Numbered from the stretch's first letter, positions 46,430-54,253 are shown. The stretch: 64,000 nt of DNA from Halostagnicola sp. A-GB9-2 (GCF_030068615.1 NZ_JASJOC010000001.1:186001-250000), one strand, 5' to 3'. Program-made: numbers and translations. The notes: generated from the sequence alone by a model not told the origin.

Positions 46430-47185
46430 CTACACGTTCCCGTGTATCTCCGTGTTTTCGGCGTCGCCGGGCTCGGAAGCGTCCGACTGCGTGTCTTCGC
46501 GCCAGTAGAACCACGGACTGAGCGTCATGTATGCGATCCCGAGCGTGAGCAAGGCGTACGGAAAGGTCCGTCCGGCGAAGCTCGGAACGAGAATCGCCAG
46601 GACGTGAACGATGCCCATGATCAGCGTGTCTCGAACGAGCAGATCCGGATACCGGATCCGGGACACCATGAGATAACAGAACGCCCCCGTAACACCGAGA
46701 ATGAGCCACGGTTCGGTGGCGGGCCCGCGGGCGAGAATCGCGGCACCGATAATCGTCGCCGCCAGCGTCGTCTGGATCCCTTCCGTGTGACTCGCCGTCG
46801 TATCGTAGGCGGTGTACATGCCGAGTCTTGCAACGGCCATCGCGACGAACAGCGCACAGATACCGATCACGAGGAGCAACTCGGACGTGATCGCATCGAA
46901 CCCGATACCGAGTCCGTCGGTGACGACGACGAACGCGAGGACAGCGGGAGCGACCCCGAAGGAGGCGACGTCGGCCAGCGAGTCGAGATACGGTCCCGCC
47001 TCGGTTCCGCCGTATCGGCGGGCGAGAATGCCGTCGAGTCCGTCCGCGATCGCAGCGAACAAAATGAGCCTGGCGGCGACATCGATGTCGACGAAGGCGA
47101 CGACGACGGCGATAAAGCCGAGTGCAGCGTTTGCGATCGTCACTGCGTCGGCAACGCCGAGTCGACCGACGAACCGGGGGAGCAT
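46430..47185 (-). CDS. pssA: Archaetidylserine synthase (PssA-type CDP-alcohol transferase)
   Basis: A 251-residue membrane enzyme with the CDP-alcohol phosphotransferase motif DGLDGILARRYGG followed by PYLDSLADVASFG, which gives the D-G-x2-A-R-x8-G-x3-D-x3-D pattern. About eight membrane segments follow. In haloarchaea PssA makes archaetidylserine and, with PssD, supplies the lipid to which proteins with PGF-CTERM tails are attached by ArtA. A polysaccharide deacetylase with such a tail is found 5 kb away (52363). It is divergent from the halocyanin-like gene. Confidence 0.9.
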   Translation of the reverse strand: MLPRFVGRLGVADAVTIANAALGFIAVVVAFVDIDVAARLILFAAIADGLDGILARRYGGTEAGPYLDSLADVASFGVAPAVLAFVVVTDGLGIGFDAITSELLLVIGICALFVAMAVARLGMYTAYDTTASHTEGIQTTLAATIIGAAILARGPATEPWLILGVTGAFCYLMVSRIRYPDLLVRDTLIMGIVHVLAILVPSFAGRTFPYALLTLGIAYMTLSPWFYWREDTQSDASEPGDAENTEIHGNV

Positions 47186-47348
47186 ACTCGCGAATTCGAC
47201 GGGGAGTTACCTTACGTGTTTTCGTTTGGTCGACGGCTCGCAGTTCCGTTTGGCCGACCCTGGGAGGTCCCGGTGAGACCGACCGAACCACACCTTCCAA
47301 CTGGGAATCGAACCGGGGGCTTATATTCAGTCTCTGCTAAGCACGGTT

Positions 47349-47789
47349 ATGAACCGCCGTGCCTATCTCGCTTCCCTGGGAACGGTAACCACAGTGGGGA
47401 TAGCGGGTTGTTCAACGGTCTCTGGAATGTTCGGAGAGCCCTGCAGTGGCGACAACTGTGATGTCGGCATGACCCGGACCGAATTCGTCCCCGAAACGTA
47501 CGAAATATCTGCCGGGGAAACCGTCGTCTGGAAGAATACGAGCGAAGCCGACCACACGGTTACGGCGTACTGGTCGGGGAAGTTCGAAGAGGGGGACGCA
47601 GAGTACTTCGCCACCGGCGACTACGACGATTTCGAGACGGCAGACGAGGAGTTCTGGAACGAAGCGAACGGAACCATCAGCACTCGAGAGACGTTCGAAC
47701 ACACCTTCGAGGTCCCGGGAACGTACAGCTACGTCTGCTTGCCGCACGAAGACGGCGGAATGATCGGGTTCATCGAAGTCACCGAGTGA
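47349..47789 (+). CDS. Halocyanin-like blue copper lipoprotein
   Basis: A 146-residue lipoprotein with a Tat signal (MNRRAYLASL) and lipobox IAGC (C21). The copper ligands of a type 1 site are present: H69 (ADHTVT), C130, H133 and M138 in YVCLPHEDGGM. An extra Cys pair (PCSGDNC) could form a disulfide. It acts at the outer face of the membrane as a small electron carrier. The length is normal for haloarchaeal halocyanins. Confidence 0.9.
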   Translation: MNRRAYLASLGTVTTVGIAGCSTVSGMFGEPCSGDNCDVGMTRTEFVPETYEISAGETVVWKNTSEADHTVTAYWSGKFEEGDAEYFATGDYDDFETADEEFWNEANGTISTRETFEHTFEVPGTYSYVCLPHEDGGMIGFIEVTE

Positions 47790-47876
47790 CAGTGTAGTTG
47801 CGGTTTCGAGACATCCCGTCGCGAAAAAACGATTCGATCGATCGAACGGTGGCGTCGAACGGCGTGGTTCGAACTG

Positions 47877-48518
47877 TTAGTCGTCCGCCGCGACGTCTTC
47901 TTCGTCGACGTCGACTGCCGTCGCCTGTTCCTCTGCGACTTCTTCCGGATGCGCTTCAAGAGTCGTCTTCTGAATCTCGACGCGGCGAAGCGGATAGATT
48001 GGCTTCGCTTCGCCGTAAATCGCCGAGGAGAGTCGACCTTCGACGACGCCGTCGATCAGGTCGTCGAACGTTCGCTCTTCGGCGGCTTCCTCGACCATCT
48101 CGACCATCTTTTCGCGGATGGCCTTCTCCTGGCTCGCGTCGGCCTTCTTGGTCGTGAACGCGACCGGCTGGATCTGGACGCGGTAGTCGTCCGTCGTGAG
48201 GACGGTGACATAGGCCTCGATCTTGGAGGCCCCGCGTCGGACCAGCGAGCGCAGGTAATCCCGCGTCAGGGAGTGCTCCACGAAGTCCGTGTACGCACTG
48301 TCGCTCCCGACGTCGGTAATCTTGAAGGTGAGCTTCGTGTTGTTTTCGCTGGCGGTGTTGGTCAGATCGCCAAGCGTTGTTTCGATGGTCCGTCCGTAGA
48401 CCTTGTCCGGTTCATCTGCAGGTGTTTCGCCGAGCACTTCGCGGTCGAACTGCTCCGGGGCGTGTACGGTGTACCACCGTTTTTCCTGCTTTGCGCGTGA
48501 AACTGATCGTTCGCTCAT
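47877..48518 (-). CDS. rps3ae: 30S ribosomal protein S3Ae (S1e)
   Basis: A 213-residue protein of the eukaryote/archaea-specific S3Ae family: MSERSVSRAKQEKRWYTVHAPEQFDREVLGET at the start and the conserved RDYLRSLVRRGASKIEAYVTVLTTD in the middle. The tail is acidic (VDVDEEDVAADD), as is usual in haloarchaea. It is the last gene of a run rps15-recJ-like-pcc1-rps3ae, and its ATG overlaps the end of pcc1 by four bases. Confidence 0.96.
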   Translation of the reverse strand: MSERSVSRAKQEKRWYTVHAPEQFDREVLGETPADEPDKVYGRTIETTLGDLTNTASENNTKLTFKITDVGSDSAYTDFVEHSLTRDYLRSLVRRGASKIEAYVTVLTTDDYRVQIQPVAFTTKKADASQEKAIREKMVEMVEEAAEERTFDDLIDGVVEGRLSSAIYGEAKPIYPLRRVEIQKTTLEAHPEEVAEEQATAVDVDEEDVAADD

Positions 48519-48865
48519 TGTGTGTTAGGTTCGTGTTTCGTGTCGGTGTCGGAGTTCGTCGCGGGCGGGGACGCGCCGTCCGCATCCGCACTCGAGTCCC
48601 TCCGACGGTTGGTTTTCTGCGAGTCGATGCTGCCAGATGTGCGCTCGGCAATACTGCGAGCGACGTCGAGGTTGACGACGTAATCGTCGACCGTCGAGTG
48701 CAAACTGCCGGTCGTCTCGCGTTCGATCCGCGTGACGACGGCTCGGGTGCCGTCCTCTCGGCGTTCGACACTCGTCTCCATCTCATCGGTGTTGTCGGGC
48801 GCGAGCGCCCGAGCGAGGCGTTCCGCATCGTCGTGTGTCGTCCGAATCGTCGCTTTCCTCGTCAT
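48515..48865 (-). CDS. pcc1: KEOPS complex subunit Pcc1
   Basis: A 116-residue protein. The first 80 residues hold the Pcc1 fold (ATIRTTHDDAERLARALAPDN, TRIERETTGSLHSTVDDYVVNL); the rest is a disordered polar tail. Pcc1 dimerises and supports Kae1 in making t6A at position 37 of ANN-decoding tRNAs. The ATG at 48865 overlaps the stop of the RecJ-like gene, and its own stop overlaps rps3ae, so translation is coupled on both sides. A longer start at 48958 is unlikely, as it would run through the RecJ-like end. Confidence 0.92.
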   Translation of the reverse strand: MTRKATIRTTHDDAERLARALAPDNTDEMETSVERREDGTRAVVTRIERETTGSLHSTVDDYVVNLDVARSIAERTSGSIDSQKTNRRRDSSADADGASPPATNSDTDTKHEPNTQ

Positions 48866-50094
48866 ATCTGCCCTCGTACTGCCGCGATGATCGTCGATTC
48901 GTCCGCGTCCGAGTCGTAGGTCAGGTAGCCGCGCCGTCGGCCCACGTCGTAGCCACACCCGATCCCCTCGCCGTCGAGTTCGCGGGTGATCGCCTCGAGC
49001 GTCGACCCGAGGGGACGTGCGTCGGTGGTCGCGACACCGGTTTCACCGTCACCGACCGCCAGAACGAGCGGTTCCGGTGATCTGTAGGCCGCTGTGAGTC
49101 GGGCGACGGTTTCGACCGGGCCGTCGTCGATGTTGACGACGACGATACCGTTGTAGCGTTCGGTCGAGCCGGCCCCAAGCGCCGCGTGTGCGACACGACC
49201 GTGGTCGCGCCACGCGTCGAGTGCCGGATCGCGTGCGTCGTGACCGAGCGCCAGCGCGATTCCGGTTCCCGGCTCAACGCGCGCCGTCGCCTCGAGCACG
49301 TCGGCGTAGCCGCCAATCGTCTCGAAGACGGGTACAGTGTGTCGAGTCGACTCCGGTACGTCTGGCGACGCGTTCGTCGCCGCGTACGGACTCAGAGCTC
49401 GAGCGATCGCGTTCGAAGCGCCGTCGGTAGCTTCCGGCATCCCAACAGCGTCGATCGCGACGAGCGAGCCGATCTTCCGGTGAATCTCTCGAGACGCGCT
49501 CGTTTCGGAGTCGATCCCCTCCGCGGGGACGAGAGCCGAAAACGCCTCTCGAGTCGCCTCGGGATCGCCGGACCACGGAGCCCGCACTCGCGTCGAGTGG
49601 GCGAGCCCGTCGATCGGGTCCGCCGTCGGTACCGCAACGCCGGGTCGTTCTTCGAGTAGATTCCGCTCGAGTGCCGCCTCGAGGAGCCACTCGGTCTCGC
49701 CAGCGCCGGGATCGACGCCGGCCGCGACGACGCCCGCAAGCGCGAGTACTGGATCCGGCGTCGAACCCAGTTCGCGTGCGAGTTCGCAGGCCTCGAGGGT
49801 GGCCGGTCGATCCGAGGGGTCGATCCGGGACACGTCGCCGTCGACCGTGCCGACGACGAGCGTCTGATCGGTCTGGGGTCGGTCCTGACTATCCTCGGTG
49901 AGGGTCGTCCGTTCGCCGACCGTCCTGACGGCACTCACCTGAAACGGGATCTCCCGTTCGGCGAGCGCGTCCGCGATGACCCCGCAAGCGGCGAGCGCGT
50001 CGCCGTCTGGTCGCGTGACCAGACGGACGAAGCTCGCGCTCTCGAGGTCGGCGGTGGCGAGTGTGGCTTCGGTCGAACGACCCTCTGTAGACAT
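48862..50094 (-). CDS. RecJ/DHH-family-like protein without the DHH motif
   Basis: A 410-residue protein of the DHH phosphoesterase plan. Motif I survives as RPDGDALAACG, but where iiDHH should follow the sequence reads VGTVDGDVSRIDPSDRP, so the catalytic DHH triplet is lost. A DHHA1-like C-terminal region (GIGCGYDVGRRRGYLTY, IIAAVRGQI) is present. Such inactive relatives, like Cdc45 in eukaryotes and some archaeal RecJ copies, may be structural, for example with GINS. It is wedged between rps15 and pcc1, overlapping pcc1 by four bases. The exact role is inference. Confidence 0.82.
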   Translation of the reverse strand: MSTEGRSTEATLATADLESASFVRLVTRPDGDALAACGVIADALAEREIPFQVSAVRTVGERTTLTEDSQDRPQTDQTLVVGTVDGDVSRIDPSDRPATLEACELARELGSTPDPVLALAGVVAAGVDPGAGETEWLLEAALERNLLEERPGVAVPTADPIDGLAHSTRVRAPWSGDPEATREAFSALVPAEGIDSETSASREIHRKIGSLVAIDAVGMPEATDGASNAIARALSPYAATNASPDVPESTRHTVPVFETIGGYADVLEATARVEPGTGIALALGHDARDPALDAWRDHGRVAHAALGAGSTERYNGIVVVNIDDGPVETVARLTAAYRSPEPLVLAVGDGETGVATTDARPLGSTLEAITRELDGEGIGCGYDVGRRRGYLTYDSDADESTIIAAVRGQI

Positions 50095-50100
50095 CTGGAA

Positions 50101-50568
50101 TTACTCCTCGAGAAGCGACTTCGCGACGTCGTAGGAGTAGGTGAAGTCGGGTTCGACTTCCTTCCCGCGGTAGTAATCGACGAGTCGGCGCACTTTCGAT
50201 TCGGTGTTTTGCAGTGCGCGCTTGTTCTGGTAGTCCTGTGGGTTCTGCTGGACGTGCTCGCGGAGTCGGATCGCACGTGTCATCAGGCTTCGGAGGTCCT
50301 CGGGAAGCTCCGACCGCGCGTCGTTCTCCTCGAGAATCTCGGTGAGCTTCTTGCCGGTCGCCAGTTTGACGTCCGGAATCGGCGTGCCCGTGACACCCTC
50401 GTCACGTAGCTTGATGCCGATCTGGCTCGGATCGTAGCCCTGCTCTGATAGTTCGACGACCCGCTCTTCGATCTGGTCTGGGTCGACGTCGCTCCACTCC
50501 GGTGGTTCGTCTGCCGCCGGCTTGTCCGATCCGGACGAGCCTCGACGGCGTGTATGCATTCGTGCCAT
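50101..50568 (-). CDS. rps15: 30S ribosomal protein S15
   Basis: A 155-residue protein starting MARMHTRRRGSSGSDKPA, with the archaeal/eukaryotic S13e-like N-terminal extension and the helical S15 core (DQIEERVVELSEQGYDPSQIGIKLRD; LRSLMTRAIRLREHVQQNPQDYQNKRALQ; VRRLVDYYRGKEVEPDFTYSYD). The frame continues upstream to 50646 but the ATG at 50568 is the family start. It is the first gene of the operon, seven bases before the RecJ-like gene. Confidence 0.95.
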   Translation of the reverse strand: MARMHTRRRGSSGSDKPAADEPPEWSDVDPDQIEERVVELSEQGYDPSQIGIKLRDEGVTGTPIPDVKLATGKKLTEILEENDARSELPEDLRSLMTRAIRLREHVQQNPQDYQNKRALQNTESKVRRLVDYYRGKEVEPDFTYSYDVAKSLLEE

Positions 50569-50813
50569 TGATTGAGGATAGGAAACGCACTGACCGCCGC
50601 ATATGTCCGGCTCTCGCCGGGTTGCACTTCCGCAATCTCGAGTCACCCAAAGAGACGGGGTGACAGGGTCAGATTTGCGGCCGTGCGGTTCCCACTGGTA
50701 TCTACTCGGTTAGGGACTAAAGGGTTTCTACCTCCGACCGCGAGTGCTGTATTAGGGGGTTGTTGTCTGATCGAGTGTGGGACAGTACCGCGGTTCCCTC
50801 CAATTCGAGGGGT

Positions 50814-50821
50814 TTATTTAT
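50814..50821 (+). promoter_or_regulatory. TATA box of tRNA-Ala
   Basis: TTTATTTA centred about 34 bases ahead of the mature 5' end at 50851. This is the usual spacing for a haloarchaeal tRNA with a short leader. Confidence 0.6.
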
Positions 50822-50850
50822 GCCCACAAAAAACCCGTAAGTACGAACGA

Positions 50851-50922
50851 GGGCTCGTAGATCAGTGGTAGATCATCCCCCTGGCACGGGGAAGGCCCGG
50901 GGTTCAAATCCCCGCGAGTCCA
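50851..50922 (+). tRNA. tRNA-Ala (GGC)
   Basis: A 72-nt cloverleaf. The acceptor GGGCTCG pairs with CGAGTCC including the G3:U70 pair that marks alanine tRNAs. The anticodon stem TCCCC/GGGGA holds the loop CTGGCAC, giving anticodon GGC. The T-arm is CGGGG-TTCAAAT-CCCCG, with an A discriminator at 50922. The terminal CC-A beyond the discriminator is not encoded. It lies at the edge of a low-GC accessory segment and could be its integration site. Confidence 0.95.
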
Positions 50923-51357
50923 CTCCTTTTCGCCGCGAACAAACTCTCGAGCGGCGCAAATCGTCGGCGAAGGCGGGATTTGAAGCCCTGGAAGTCGCAG
51001 CGCGAACGAAGTGAGCGACCGTCTTCCTTCGGGTTCAAATCCCGGCGTCTTCGCGAGCAACGCAAGCGAAGGCTCGGGAGACGAAGTCTCCTGTTGAGTT
51101 CACTACTTTCTGCGTTATCACCCAATTGGCCAGACAGCGGCGTGTCTTCATGAGTCACCGAGCCGGATTTTGGGTGACTTTCATCGCAAAACCGGCAGTC
51201 GCGTCTGAGTAATTTGAACCCGTCTTCGCTGTACCCCTTGAGCCATACGCCGGTTTCACGCAGAGAGTTGCGCTGGATGATATTATCAATTCTATCCTCT
51301 CCCGGCCTCATCGGATAGACAAGCAAATTGATACCACTGGGATGTAGTGGTAGGAGT
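50923..51357. other. Hairpin-rich spacer behind tRNA-Ala, 435 bases
   Basis: The near part holds an inverted repeat of tRNA T-arm-like sequence (entry below), then a perfect hairpin GGAGAC-GAA-GTCTCC at 51077-51091. The remainder to 51357 is AT-richer and has no convincing gene on either strand. Confidence 0.6.
50963..51056. repeat. Long imperfect inverted repeat with T-arm-like ends
   Basis: The left arm (50965-50988) reads CGGCGAAGGCGGGATTTGAA and on to GCCC; the right arm (51031-51055), read on the minus strand, is CGAAGACGCCGGGATTTGAA with CCC. A 42-base centre contains GCGCGAACGAAGTGAGCG, itself palindromic. Each arm contains a TTCAAATCCCG, the T-loop consensus, but no complete tRNA can be folded from either. 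Confidence 0.65.
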
Positions 51358-51780
51358 ATGCGCACATCTCCCGAGGAAATTACAGTCGGTGGTCATTACG
51401 AAAAAGACGAAATCGAGGAAGCCTTCGATACTGGCTTTGGGTACCAGATTTCTGGCATTAATCCTCGGCGAGACAGTCAAGACAGACGCTATGTGCTAGT
51501 GTTCGCCAACGAGGATGGCCCGTATGATGACTCGGTAACGCAGAGTAAATTCGAGTACATTGGAGAAGGTCTCTCGGGAGACCAAAGTGAATCCTCCCCG
51601 GGGAACTCAGTTTTAATTGATGCTGTGTCTTCAGGAGCCCCGGTCCATTTCTTCTATCAGGATTCCGGTAATGGTGAGTGGGAGTATCAGGGATTAGTTG
51701 ATGTCCTCGACTATCGGTTCGAGGAGCAAGATGGTCGACAGATTTTGGTGTTCGAAATGGAACACCAAGAGCAGAACTGA
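51358..51780 (+). CDS. Stand-alone reader-like domain related to those of HNH nucleases
   Basis: A 140-residue protein: MRTSPEEITVGGHYEKDEIEE then a beta-rich core with GYQISGINPRRDSQDRRYVLVFANEDGPYDD, FEYIGEGLSGDQ, FFYQDSGNGEWEYQGLVDV and an ending FEMEH. I recognise this plan as the N-terminal domain found in front of HNH endonucleases in haloarchaea, similar to SRA/DUF3427-type modules that bind modified DNA. Here the nuclease part is missing: a stop ends the protein right after FEMEHQEQN. Base composition is clearly lower in GC than the neighbours. It may be an orphan reader, an antitoxin-like or a relic; I could not decide. Confidence 0.65.
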   Translation: MRTSPEEITVGGHYEKDEIEEAFDTGFGYQISGINPRRDSQDRRYVLVFANEDGPYDDSVTQSKFEYIGEGLSGDQSESSPGNSVLIDAVSSGAPVHFFYQDSGNGEWEYQGLVDVLDYRFEEQDGRQILVFEMEHQEQN

Positions 51781-52362
51781 GGGCAGTTACTTCCCGTCGA
51801 GGAAATCCCGCTGAAGATTTTGTGAGGTCGCCCATGCTCGGTCGTCAACAGGGGTCCCCGACCGTAGTCCTCATTTTGGCGGAGGTAAACTACCCCTCAC
51901 TACTCGAGCGCTTTTGACTAGCTCTGACGGCGAAACATCTATGTCGATGAATTTCCGAAAATCAGCTCGCTGAATGTGTACGGTCGATGAGCGCATCTCA
52001 GAACACCTTGCGGAAGATTCCTGGGCGACATCGCGTCATCTCCCCTTTGATTGGGGAGCTACTCTTTCCTAGACTCTCGTATTTGATAGTCACAACTTCC
52101 GACCGGTGCCCCTCAACTCAAGAGCCGGTGACGTTCACCCTCGAGTTCAACGACACCAGCCTGGTACAGTTACTCGGAGTCGTTCGGTTCAGTTGAAAAT
52201 TGGTATTCCTTGATGCTCCGAATCACAAGGTGAGAATTTAACTGTGATCTCTAAATCCACAAATGATTTTATGTTGGTTTAGATTTCTGAGGCTATAACC
52301 AATGGTGTTTCCAGAGATAATGATAAAGGGTTTATAATATTGGATTATTGTACTTCCAATAT
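51781..52362. other. Intergenic region, 582 bases, AT-rich
   Basis: From 51781 to 52270 there is no frame with coding character: the best (51987-52196, plus strand) is unremarkable in composition. AT-richness rises towards 52360, with the TATA box of the next gene. Short direct words such as 'ctactcgag' point to debris of a mobile element rather than functional DNA. Confidence 0.5.
52331..52340 (+). promoter_or_regulatory. TATA box of the second polysaccharide deacetylase
   Basis: TTTATAATAT centred about 28 bases ahead of the ATG at 52363. The spacing implies a leaderless message. Confidence 0.6.
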
Positions 52363-53586
52363 ATGGTGACACGAAGGGGGATGCTTGCAACGGGGGTATC
52401 TACAGTAGGGGGAGTCTCGCTACCATTTACGGCATCTGCGAGCAAAACAGAGGGGATGGTCGTATTCACGTACGATGATAGCCCTCTCGAAGACTATACA
52501 GAAACGTTTCCGGTTCATCAGGAATACGATGTTCCGGGCTGCATAGCCGTCTGCCCTGGATTGATGGACTCGTCGACTGCGTATATGGACTCGGACCATG
52601 TTGTGAAAATGAACAATGCTGGCTGGGAGGTTATGTCGCACACACTGAAACACAGAGCACTCGGACATATCCCGCTCACAAAGGACTGCGATCCGGCCAA
52701 TAACCGAATTTATGTTGACACCAACCGGCACGGACGATATGTGGATGACCCTATCGCCCTTGTCACCGACGGCGAGGAGTTGGTTACTGGGGTAGTCAGC
52801 GACAGCGGGACAAACGAAAAAGGCGACTACATCGATCTCAAGTCGAAAGTAGGCAAAATAATCGAATCAGACGATTCATACGTCCGTTACACCGAGGAGT
52901 TTACCCGCAAAATACTCTCGAAAAGTAAATCTCGAATTAACGAATGGGGGATACCAGCGACTGGATTCGTCTATCCCTACGGGCGGTACGATGGGCTTGT
53001 CGAGCGAATCGTTCCCGAATATTACGAGTCGGTCCCAAACCACCGAACTGGGCGAGGTGGACACAATCCGATCAATGAACTAGTGCCGACGGAAATGATT
53101 CGGCAGTACATCGAGACCGACATGGCAACTGATGAAGAAATCCACGAATTCATGGAGACAGTCGCCAGTCGGGACGTTCTCGGAATCACTGGCGGGCACA
53201 GCCAGTATGACACGCTTCCCGCTGACCGAGTCGAGTTCGCCATTCAAAGCGCACTGGATCACAATCTTGAAATCGTCACGGTACAGGAGGCACTTGACAC
53301 GCTGGGGATCGTTGAAAAGCCGGATCTACCAGTGAATGGTGAGGAATCCGATGGTAGCGAATCCCCAAACGAGCATGCTCCAGACTCTCCAGATAATAAT
53401 GGAACGGATACCAAAAACGAGAGTTCAACAGAAGGCGAATCAGATGGTGGCGATGCTACTAAGAGAGATAACGAAAGTTCTGCCGACGCAACACCCGGTT
53501 TGGGCGTCATCGCAGGCACTACAGCCACGGTTGGAGGAGCGCTTGCCGCCAGTCGCTTACTTTCTAGCGATTCTGACGATGCGTGA
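52363..53586 (+). CDS. Polysaccharide deacetylase with PGF-CTERM-like tail
   Basis: A 407-residue exported protein: MVTRRGMLATGVSTVGG Tat signal, then the NodB domain (about 30-320). The metal site looks complete: TYDDSP and SHTLKH (HTxxH), with YPYGRYD and the late TGGHSQYD. It lacks the lipobox of the 6902-8155 protein. A polar, Ser/Asn-rich stalk (about 325-375) leads to PGLGVIAGTTATVGGALAAS at the end, a variant of the PGF-CTERM sorting signal. Composition is AT-richer than the chromosome, so it was probably acquired. The ATG at 52363 is preferred to a TTG at 52348 because of the promoter spacing. Confidence 0.85.
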   Translation: MVTRRGMLATGVSTVGGVSLPFTASASKTEGMVVFTYDDSPLEDYTETFPVHQEYDVPGCIAVCPGLMDSSTAYMDSDHVVKMNNAGWEVMSHTLKHRALGHIPLTKDCDPANNRIYVDTNRHGRYVDDPIALVTDGEELVTGVVSDSGTNEKGDYIDLKSKVGKIIESDDSYVRYTEEFTRKILSKSKSRINEWGIPATGFVYPYGRYDGLVERIVPEYYESVPNHRTGRGGHNPINELVPTEMIRQYIETDMATDEEIHEFMETVASRDVLGITGGHSQYDTLPADRVEFAIQSALDHNLEIVTVQEALDTLGIVEKPDLPVNGEESDGSESPNEHAPDSPDNNGTDTKNESSTEGESDGGDATKRDNESSADATPGLGVIAGTTATVGGALAASRLLSSDSDDA

Positions 53587-53588
53587 GG

Positions 53589-53594
53589 TTTTTT
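53589..53594 (+). terminator. T-run behind the second deacetylase
   Basis: Six T residues start three bases after the stop at 53586, as expected for an archaeal U-rich terminator. Confidence 0.45.
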
Positions 53595-53766
53595 ACAATA
53601 GATGAAATAAATACTATTCTCTGAGTGAGCCAATTTTCAGACAAAATTTGTACAAAGGCACCATTGAGAATACCCTTCTGTCGTTAAAATCTTCGATTCG
53701 TCCTCTTCAGCACTTAGTGATGCTGTACTTGTCTGCATCGGGCTGTGCCCGTCTCATGCTTCATAA

Positions 53767-53834
53767 GGTCGGTTGTAAGTCATTTCCAGTCAGTCGTCAC
53801 CCCGATCTGGCGAATGACCGGTAAACAACTACCC
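53767..53834 (-). repeat. Palindromic repeat, copy 1
   Basis: Reads GGTCGGTTGTAAGTCATTTCC, with CAGTCAGTCGTCA near its centre, and ends TGACCGGTAAACAACTACCC. The copy at 58678-58759 read on its minus strand is GGTCGGTTGTCAGTCATTTCC...TGACCGGTAAACAGTTCC, so the two are related along most of their length but in opposite orientation. Here the palindrome has accumulated mismatches. Confidence 0.75.
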
Positions 53835-53914
53835 GGTCATCTGGATCCAAACGCCGACTGAACAGACCTCGAGCCACAGTCTACCCAACCAAAAAACATC
53901 CTTGAGGACCCCAA

Positions 53915-54253
53915 CTACTCGAGCAAATCTCCTCGAACCCGACACCCGCAGGGATACGCATTGTGGAAATCTGGAATGAGTTGGACGACCGCAGTAACCG
54001 GAAGTCCACACTCGGGGCATTCGGGGTGAGACGACAGTTTCTCGTCGGTCACCCGAACGCCGAGATTCGTTACGACGAGCGAAACCCCGTGAACCTCGAG
54101 ATGGACCTCAACCTTCTCGCCACCGGAATCGACCAACCGCGCGAGCGCCTCCGGGTCGAACTCGCTGGCGAGCTGGTAGGCGTCTCGAGGGACGCCCTGT
54201 TTCTCGAGAGTCCGAACAATGTCTACGACCAGGTCGGTCGTCGGCGGGGTCAT
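53915..54253 (-). CDS. HalOD1-like domain with C-terminal zinc knuckle
   Basis: A 112-residue protein. Residues 8-75 have the look of the haloarchaeal HalOD1 output domain (DIVRTLEKQGVPRDAYQLASEFDPEALARLVDSG, HLEVHGVSLVVTNLGVRV). A cysteine cluster follows (CPECGLPVTAVVQL...YPCGCRV), giving a possible CxxC plus CxC zinc site. HalOD1 stands at the ends of sensor proteins, and here it occurs without a sensor. The role is unknown. Confidence 0.72.
   Translation of the reverse strand: MTPPTTDLVVDIVRTLEKQGVPRDAYQLASEFDPEALARLVDSGGEKVEVHLEVHGVSLVVTNLGVRVTDEKLSSHPECPECGLPVTAVVQLIPDFHNAYPCGCRVRGDLLE

Larger units (their letters stand above)
53587..53914. other. Intergenic region, 328 bases
   Basis: Contains the T-run at its start, AT-rich sequence to about 53700, and then one copy of the palindromic repeat (53767-53834). 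No gene is seen. Confidence 0.6.

Noticed and set aside
51031-51055. A second tRNA behind tRNA-Ala
   Set aside because: Only a T-arm-like word is present; no acceptor or anticodon stem can be built on either strand.
50904-51365. Protein-like frame with RRRDLNPK...GFKSRLRRR on the minus strand
   Set aside because: The text is the translation of the tRNA-like inverted repeat and runs through the tRNA; such frames recur beside haloarchaeal tRNAs and are not proteins.
51987-52196. 69-codon plus-strand frame in the AT-rich spacer
   Set aside because: No promoter at the right distance, no domain and no coding-like composition.
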